A DNA stretch of 64,000 nt. Source: Bog-756 sp049517675. Lineage in GTDB: Bacteria > Actinomycetota > Acidimicrobiia > Acidimicrobiales > RAAP-2. A program made the translations under genes and the position numbers. Location: contig JBEKRV010000014.1 in the NCBI GenBank assembly GCA_049517675.1, positions 36,361-100,360 on the forward strand, given 5' to 3'. Position 1 is the stretch's first letter. Each line of letters begins with the position of its first letter. The notes beneath the pieces were generated by a model that was not told the DNA's origin, ran no database searches, and was given only the letters and a program-made list of their open reading frames with translations. This document shows positions 58,978 to 64,000 of this stretch, piece by piece.

Positions 58978-60314
58978 CGGAGGGCCTCGGCTTTCACGGT
59001 GGGGGCGGGCGGGGCGGGGCCGGCCAGTGCTCCGAGGGCGATATCGGACCGCCGCTGGGCTCCGGGCCAGTCGATGGCCGCCACCCCGGCGTAGGCCCGC
59101 GACCGGGCCTCCCCCAGCGTCCCGCCCAGACCGGTGACGCCCAGGACGCGGCCGCCGGAGGTGACCAGGTCGCCGGCGGCGTCGATGGCGGTGCCGGCGT
59201 GGAACACGGTGACCCCGGGGACGGCCGACGCGGCGCCGAGGCCGCTGATCCGGTCGCCGGTGCGGGGCGCCTCGGGATAGCCCTCCGACGCCATCACCAC
59301 ACACACCGCCGCGTCGGGGACGAAGTGCGGCGTGGTCGCCAACGCGCCGGCCGCCGTCTCGGCCAGCAGCGCGGCGAGGTCGCCGTCGAACCGGGGGAGC
59401 ACCACCTGGGTCTCGGGATCGCCGAAGCGCACGTTGAACTCGAGCACCTTCGGACCGGACGGGGTGAGCATGATGCCGGCGTAGAGGACGCCCCGGTAGT
59501 CGATGCCCCGGGCGCGCAGGGCGACCACGAGCGGCGCCACGGACTCGTCGACCAACGAGGCGACCAGGTCGTCGTCGACCGACGGGACCGGCGAGTAGGC
59601 GCCCATGCCGCCGGTGTTCGGGCCACGGTCGCCGTCGTCCCGGCGCTTGAAGTCCTGGGCCGGTGCGAGCGGGGCCAGACGTTCGCCGTCGCACAGCACG
59701 AGGAGCGAGCACTCGGGGCCGACCAGTCCCTCCTCGACCACCACCCGGCGCCCGGCCGCGCCGAACGCGTCCCCGGAGAGCTTGGCCGCCACGTCCGCCT
59801 CGGCCTCGGCCAGGGAGCCGGTGACCAGCACGCCCTTGCCCGCGGCCAACCCGTCCGTCTTGACCACCCACGGCCCCTCGAGGGAACGCAGGAAGGCGAC
59901 GGCTGGCCCGACCTCGGTGAACACCCCGAACCGGGCCGTCGGGACCCCGGCCTCGGCCAGGAGCTCCTTCATGAACGCCTTGGAACCCTCGAGCCTCGCA
60001 CCGTCGGCCCCGGGGCCGAAGACCAGTCGACCCTGCGCCCGCAGGCGGTCGGCCAACCCGTCGACCAGCGGCGCCTCGGGTCCGATCACGAAGAGGTCGG
60101 CCTCGATCTCCTCGGGCGGGTTGGCGACGCTGGTGATCGCATGGCCCTCGGCCGAGCGGCCGGTGATGCCGGGGTTGCCGGGAGTGACGACCACGTCGGC
60201 CGTGCGGGCCAGCGCGGCGGCCAGGGCGTGCTCACGACCTCCGGAGCCCACCACACAGACGGTGCGGATCGGTCCGGGAGGCCGGGTCGAGCCCGGACGA
60301 GCCCCCCCGCTCAT
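58974..60314 (-). CDS. purD: Phosphoribosylamine-glycine ligase
   Basis: A 446-residue ATP-grasp enzyme. CVVGSGGREHALAAAL opens the N-domain near residue 20; the ATP-grasp core shows WVVKTDGLAAGKGVLV near 150, NTGGMGAYSPVP and LEFNVRFGDPETQVVLPR near 297-315. It makes GAR from phosphoribosylamine and glycine. An N-terminal extension of about 17 residues precedes the fold; the ATG at 60314 overlaps the purA stop as ATGA. Confidence 0.96.
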   Translation of the reverse strand: MSGGARPGSTRPPGPIRTVCVVGSGGREHALAAALARTADVVVTPGNPGITGRSAEGHAITSVANPPEEIEADLFVIGPEAPLVDGLADRLRAQGRLVFGPGADGARLEGSKAFMKELLAEAGVPTARFGVFTEVGPAVAFLRSLEGPWVVKTDGLAAGKGVLVTGSLAEAEADVAAKLSGDAFGAAGRRVVVEEGLVGPECSLLVLCDGERLAPLAPAQDFKRRDDGDRGPNTGGMGAYSPVPSVDDDLVASLVDESVAPLVVALRARGIDYRGVLYAGIMLTPSGPKVLEFNVRFGDPETQVVLPRFDGDLAALLAETAAGALATTPHFVPDAAVCVVMASEGYPEAPRTGDRISGLGAASAVPGVTVFHAGTAIDAAGDLVTSGGRVLGVTGLGGTLGEARSRAYAGVAAIDWPGAQRRSDIALGALAGPAPPAPTVKAEALR

Positions 60315-61591
60315 GCGGCGAAGCGGACGAACTGCTCGCGGCCGGGGCCCACACCGACCAACCGGACCGGCACGCCGATCTGCTCGGCCAGGAAGTGCAC
60401 GTAGTCGCGGGCGGCCTGGGGCAGGTCACCGATCTCGGTGGCCGAGGAGATGTCCGTGTTCCACCCAGGCAGCTCCTCGTAGATGGGGGTCACCTGATGG
60501 AAGACCGACTGGTGGTACGGGGGGTGGGTGAACCGCTCGCCACCGGCCTCGTAGGCCACGCACACCTTGACCGTGTCGAACGTGTCGAGGACGTCGAGCT
60601 TGGTCAACGCCACCTCGGAGAGCGAATTGAGGCGCACGGCCTGGCGCATCATGACGGCGTCGAACCAGCCCGGCCGGCGCCGGCGCCCGGTGTTGACCCC
60701 GTACTCGTGGCCCCGGTCCACCAGGGTGTCGCCGACGTCGTCGAGGAGCTCGGTCGGGAACGGCCCGCTGCCCACCCGGGTCACGTACGCCTTGGCGATG
60801 CCGATGACCTCGTCGATGTAGCGGGGCCCGATACCGGCGCCGGTGCAGGCTCCCCCGGCCACCGGGTTGGACGACGTCACGAAGGGGTACGTCCCGTGGT
60901 CGAGATCGAGGAACGTGGCCTGGGCCCCCTCGAGCAGCACGTTGGCGCCCCGGTCGAGCGCGTCGTGCAGCAGGCCCACCGTGTCGGCCACCATCGGGGA
61001 GACGCGGGGGGCCAGCTCGTCGAGGTAGAGGTCGCAGATCTCGTCGCCCGAGAGCGGCAGCCGGTTGTAGACCTTGGCCAGGATCTGGTTCTTCTCCTTC
61101 AGGACCACGTCGAGCTTCTGGCGGAAGATCTTGGGGTCGAGCAGGTCCTGCACACGCAGGCCGACCCGTGACGACTTGTCGGCGTAGGCAGGCCCGATGC
61201 CGCGCTTGGTCGTCCCGAGCTTGTTCTTCCCGAGGTAGCGCTCGGCCAGCTGATCGAGCTCGTGGTGGTAGGGCATGATCAGGTGGGCATTACCGCTGAC
61301 CAGGAGTTTCGAGGTGTCGATGCCCTTGGACTCGAGGACGTCGACCTCGGCCAGGAGCACGGTCGGGTCGACGACGACGCCGTTCCCGATGACCGGGGTG
61401 ATGTGGGGGTAGAGGATCCCGCTCGGCACCAGCTGCAGCGCGAAGGTCTCCCCTTCGACCACGATGGTGTGTCCGGCGTTGTGGCCGCCCTGGTAGCGGA
61501 CGACCAGCTCCATCTCCCTGGCCAGGAGATCGGTGAGCTTGCCCTTGCCCTCATCACCCCACTGGGTCCCGACGACGACAGTTGCCGGCAC
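60311..61591 (-). CDS. purA: Adenylosuccinate synthetase
   Basis: A 426-residue GTP-dependent synthetase for the first step from IMP to AMP. The P-loop GTQWGDEGKGKLTD is at residues 8-21; GHNAGHTIVV, KRGIGPAYADKSSRVGLR and GVNTGRRRRPGWFD are family signatures. GTG start with GGAGGAG six bases upstream; a -10 TACACT lies about 40 bases before it, so this operon has a conventional leader. First of six coupled purine genes. Confidence 0.97.
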   Translation of the reverse strand: MPATVVVGTQWGDEGKGKLTDLLAREMELVVRYQGGHNAGHTIVVEGETFALQLVPSGILYPHITPVIGNGVVVDPTVLLAEVDVLESKGIDTSKLLVSGNAHLIMPYHHELDQLAERYLGKNKLGTTKRGIGPAYADKSSRVGLRVQDLLDPKIFRQKLDVVLKEKNQILAKVYNRLPLSGDEICDLYLDELAPRVSPMVADTVGLLHDALDRGANVLLEGAQATFLDLDHGTYPFVTSSNPVAGGACTGAGIGPRYIDEVIGIAKAYVTRVGSGPFPTELLDDVGDTLVDRGHEYGVNTGRRRRPGWFDAVMMRQAVRLNSLSEVALTKLDVLDTFDTVKVCVAYEAGGERFTHPPYHQSVFHQVTPIYEELPGWNTDISSATEIGDLPQAARDYVHFLAEQIGVPVRLVGVGPGREQFVRFAA

Positions 61592-61597
61592 GCGTCA

Positions 61598-61633
61598 CTC
61601 CTCCGTTGAGAATCCGGATTACGCACCAGTGTA
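61598..61633 (-). promoter_or_regulatory. purA promoter -10 and strong ribosome site
   Basis: TACACT on the minus strand at 61633-61628 and GGAGGAG at 61604-61598, six bases before the GTG. No clear -35 was found. This is one of the few leadered starts with a strong Shine-Dalgarno in the right part of the window. Confidence 0.5.
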
Positions 61634-61784
61634 CCCCGCACGGTCACGACGGTCCGATGGACTGGAGCGGTCGCGGGGCCGCATCCACCCGCGCCGCCCG
61701 CGATCCTGTTCCACTGGTTGCGCGACCATGGACCACGCGCCGGGCGGCGGGTCGTGACACCGACGGACGGATCGAGGCAGGCGG

Positions 61785-62786
61785 ATGAGCAGACACCCGG
61801 GTTGGACACAGCCACGGCGGCGCCGGACGGGGCGAGCCGTCGGCGCCGCGGTCGCCCTGGCACTCGCCGCCACCGCGTGCGGGGGCGCCGCGACGCCCGC
61901 GGCGTCGACCGGGACCTGGTCGGCCGCCGTCCACCCCGAGGGGACCGGCGGCCCCGGGATCTACAGCGTGTCCTGTCCGACCTCAAGCTTCTGCGCGGCG
62001 GTGGACGGTTCGGGCAATGCCGTCGTGTGGAACGGCACCACCTGGTCCGCCCCGGCTCCGGCCACGCCCGACGGCACACTCAACTCGGTGTCGTGCGCCA
62101 CCCCGACCTTCTGCGTTGCCCTCAACAGCCAGGAGGCGGTGACCTTCGACGGCAGAACGTGGTCCGCCCCGGTGGCCGTCGGCCCGGCACCTACCGGACC
62201 GACCGGCGGCCAGTACGAGGTCTCGTGCGTCTCCCCCACGTTCTGTGCCACGGTCAACACCGCCGGCGTGGCCAGCCTGTGGGACGGGGCCAGCTGGGGC
62301 CACGACGCGGTGGTCGACAACGGGACGGCGACCAAGCCCGTCCAGAACCTGTCGTGCGCCACCCCGACCTTCTGCGTCGTCGTGTCGGCCACCGGCAACA
62401 TCGCCACGTTCGACGGGAGTTCCTGGTCCACCGAGCCCTCGCCAGGCCAGTCCCTGCTCCACTCGGTGTCCTGCCCGACCACGCGGTTCTGCATGGCCGT
62501 CGACCTGACCGGCCACGCCCTGGTGTTCGACGGCTCGAGCTGGTCCGCGGCCCAGTCCATGCCCGGCGCCGAATCCCTGACCTACGCCGTCTCGTGCCCG
62601 ACCGCCTCGTTTTGCCAGGTGGCCCGCTCGGACGGCTCGGTGTCGACCTGGCGGTCGGGCAGCTGGTCGGCCGGGGTGCCGGTGCTGAACGACGGGACCC
62701 TGTCGACCGCCGACGTCAGCTGCGCGTCGACGGCGTTCTGCGCGCTGGTGGACTCGGCCGGTTCGATCGCCACCTTCCGCGACTGA
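61785..62786 (+). CDS. Secreted lipoprotein, predicted seven-bladed beta-propeller with Cys-pair repeats
   Basis: A 333-residue lipoprotein. A basic n-region and hydrophobic helix (AVGAAVALALAATAC) end in a lipobox cysteine near residue 32. Seven repeats of about 40 residues follow, each with SVSCPTxxFCxAVD, then GxAxxFDGxSWS. The last repeat stops at IATFRD without its W-strand, while an unpaired GTWSAAV stands before repeat 1, as in a velcro-closed seven-bladed propeller. Each repeat has two cysteines five residues apart, likely disulfides outside the cell. Function unknown; a surface binding or scaffold role is inferred. Confidence 0.8.
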   Translation: MSRHPGWTQPRRRRTGRAVGAAVALALAATACGGAATPAASTGTWSAAVHPEGTGGPGIYSVSCPTSSFCAAVDGSGNAVVWNGTTWSAPAPATPDGTLNSVSCATPTFCVALNSQEAVTFDGRTWSAPVAVGPAPTGPTGGQYEVSCVSPTFCATVNTAGVASLWDGASWGHDAVVDNGTATKPVQNLSCATPTFCVVVSATGNIATFDGSSWSTEPSPGQSLLHSVSCPTTRFCMAVDLTGHALVFDGSSWSAAQSMPGAESLTYAVSCPTASFCQVARSDGSVSTWRSGSWSAGVPVLNDGTLSTADVSCASTAFCALVDSAGSIATFRD

Positions 62787-62849
62787 CCGTCCGTCCCGGA
62801 CCCGTCCGACCGTCCCGTCCTGGTCCGATCCGGTCCGGTACGTCCCGGT

Positions 62850-64000
62850 TCAGACCAGGATCACGCTGCCGTCCTCCTCGTCCAGGGTGACCGTCGACCC
62901 GTCGGGGTACCGGCCCTCCAGCATGGCGAGGGCCAGCGGGTCCTCCACCTCGCGCTGGATGACCCGCCGCAACGGCCTCGCCCCGAAGTCCGGGTCGAAT
63001 CCATGGTGGGCCAGCAGGGCCTCCGCGGCCGGGGTGACCTGGAGGGTCAGGCGCCGGTCGGCCAGGCGTCCCCGCAGGCCCTGGAGCTGGATGGCCACGA
63101 TCCGGTTGAGGTCGGCCTCGGTCAGGCGGTGGAACCGGACGATCTCGTCGATCCGGTTGACGAACTCCGGCTTGAAGTGCTCGATCGGCTCGCCCGGGAT
63201 GTTCGACGTCATGATGAGCACCGTATTGGTGAAGTCGACGGTCCGGCCCTGCCCGTCGGTCAGCCGTCCGTCCTCCAGCACCTGCAGGAGCAGGTTGAAG
63301 ACGTCGGGATGGGCCTTCTCCAGCTCGTCGAGGAGCACCACCGCGTAGGGCCGGCGGCGGATGGCCTCCGTCAGCTGCCCGCCTTCCTCGTAGCCGACGT
63401 AGCCGGGAGGGGCCCCGACCAGGCGGGCCACCGAGTGACGTTCCATGTACTCGCTCATGTCGATCCGGATCATGGCCTTGGCGTCGTCGAAGAGGAACTC
63501 GGCCAGGGCGCGTGCCAGCTCGGTCTTGCCCACGCCGGTCGGTCCCATGAAGAGGAAGGACCCGATGGGCCGGTCCGGGTCCGACAGGCCGGCCCGGCTC
63601 CGCCGGATGGCGTTCGAGACCGCCGACACGGCCTCGTCCTGGCCGATGACCCGGGCGTGGAGGGCGTCCTCCATGCGGACCAGCTTCTCCACCTCTCCCT
63701 CGAGCAGGCGGCTGACCGGGACACCGGTCGCCCGGCTCACCACCTCGGCCACGTCCTCGGCGTCGACCTCCTCCTTCAGGAAGCGCTGCGTCTGCTGGAG
63801 TGCGTCGAGGGCGGCCGTCGCCTCCTCGACCTGGCGCTCGAGCGCGGGCACGACCCCGTAGGTGATCTCGGACGCCTCGGCCAGGTTGCCCTCGCGGCTG
63901 AGCCGCTCGGCATCGGTGCGCTTCTGCTCCAGCTGGCCCTTCAGCGACTGGATGGTGGAGATGGCCTCCTTCTCCGACTGCCAGTGCGCGGTCATCACCG
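62850..64000 (-). CDS. clpB: ATP-dependent chaperone ClpB, C-terminal part (runs off the window)
   Basis: The last 380 or so residues of a Hsp100 disaggregase; the 5' end lies beyond 64000. Visible are the end of the middle coiled-coil domain (KGQLEQKRTDAERLSREGNL), the linker EVVSRATGVPVSRLLEGE, the second AAA+ module with Walker A FMGPTGVGKTELARAL, pore loop SVARLVGAPPGYVGYEEGGQ, Walker B VVLLDELEKAHPDVFN and sensor DPDFGARPLRRVIQREVED. It works with DnaK to dissolve protein aggregates. The C-terminal tail is short. Confidence 0.95.
   Translation of the reverse strand, partial: VMTAHWQSEKEAISTIQSLKGQLEQKRTDAERLSREGNLAEASEITYGVVPALERQVEEATAALDALQQTQRFLKEEVDAEDVAEVVSRATGVPVSRLLEGEVEKLVRMEDALHARVIGQDEAVSAVSNAIRRSRAGLSDPDRPIGSFLFMGPTGVGKTELARALAEFLFDDAKAMIRIDMSEYMERHSVARLVGAPPGYVGYEEGGQLTEAIRRRPYAVVLLDELEKAHPDVFNLLLQVLEDGRLTDGQGRTVDFTNTVLIMTSNIPGEPIEHFKPEFVNRIDEIVRFHRLTEADLNRIVAIQLQGLRGRLADRRLTLQVTPAAEALLAHHGFDPDFGARPLRRVIQREVEDPLALAMLEGRYPDGSTVTLDEEDGSVILV

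Noticed and set aside
62787..62849. GTCC-rich repeats between the lipoprotein and clpB genes
   Set aside because: No stem of useful length could be drawn, so I did not call a terminator.

Overview
This 64 kb window is high-GC DNA of actinobacterial character. Rows counted by hand give roughly 63-70% G+C left of a tRNA-Arg gene near 13.7 kb and mostly 70-80% to its right. Actinobacterial hallmarks are a SenX3/RegX3-type two-component pair, clpS coupled to a DUF2017 gene, an F420-type luciferase-like oxidoreductase, a polyphosphate-glucokinase-like ROK protein, a SCO6880-type secretion module, many GTG starts and many apparently leaderless promoters. I lean towards a deep-branching class such as Acidimicrobiia, but that is an inference from gene content. 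No CRISPR array, intact insertion sequence or rRNA is visible.

Layout. 1-3.4 kb: a monooxygenase / MarR / amidohydrolase operon, probably for aromatic compound breakdown, with its promoter inside a large dyad; a PAS-LuxR regulator is divergent. 4.7-5.4 kb: a MazEF-like toxin-antitoxin pair. 5.5-9.7 kb: a SNF2 helicase coupled to a SWIM zinc-finger protein. 9.9-12.8 kb: a PAS/GAF/EAL cyclic-di-GMP phosphodiesterase split by a frameshift. 12.8-13.7 kb: a poorly coding stretch ending at tRNA-Arg, a plausible island border.

13.9-16.9 kb: an unusual four-gene coupled operon made of one small unknown protein and three paralogues that together carry about six YbjQ-like domains. 17-28.2 kb: acyl-CoA and small-molecule metabolism (CaiB-type CoA transferase, DUF35 plus Ltp2-like thiolase-fold pair, quinone reductase, aldo/keto reductase, amidase, LLM oxidoreductase, DUF1810, SDR), with a CHAD protein facing a polyphosphate-glucokinase-like gene. 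28.2-34.5 kb: a compact five-gene type IV secretion-like module without a relaxase. 34.6-39.8 kb: the two-component pair (its kinase lacks the G2 ATP-binding box), serS and an ABC exporter. 39.8-43.3 kb: TlpA-like, ctaB and ctaA (haem O/A biogenesis), clpS and DUF2017, then tRNA-Glu, tRNA-Asp and tRNA-Phe.

43.6-45.4 kb: an FMN-binding oxidase-like protein and a PadR-ferredoxin operon. 45.4-61.6 kb: nucleotide synthesis in three blocks, purF-purM-pyrE, purL, and purA-purD-purB-purC-purS-purQ, each chain of cistrons joined by start/stop overlaps. Between them lie a PHP phosphoesterase, a large polytopic membrane protein and a conserved basic actinobacterial protein. The window ends with a lipoprotein that looks like a seven-bladed propeller and the C-terminal part of clpB.

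Working together: the pur genes, purM/purF and pyrE supply IMP and UMP precursors; ctaA/ctaB/TlpA supply haem and redox functions to the terminal oxidase; the CoA-transferase and DUF35/thiolase genes share a promoter-proximal dyad and probably form one catabolic regulon.
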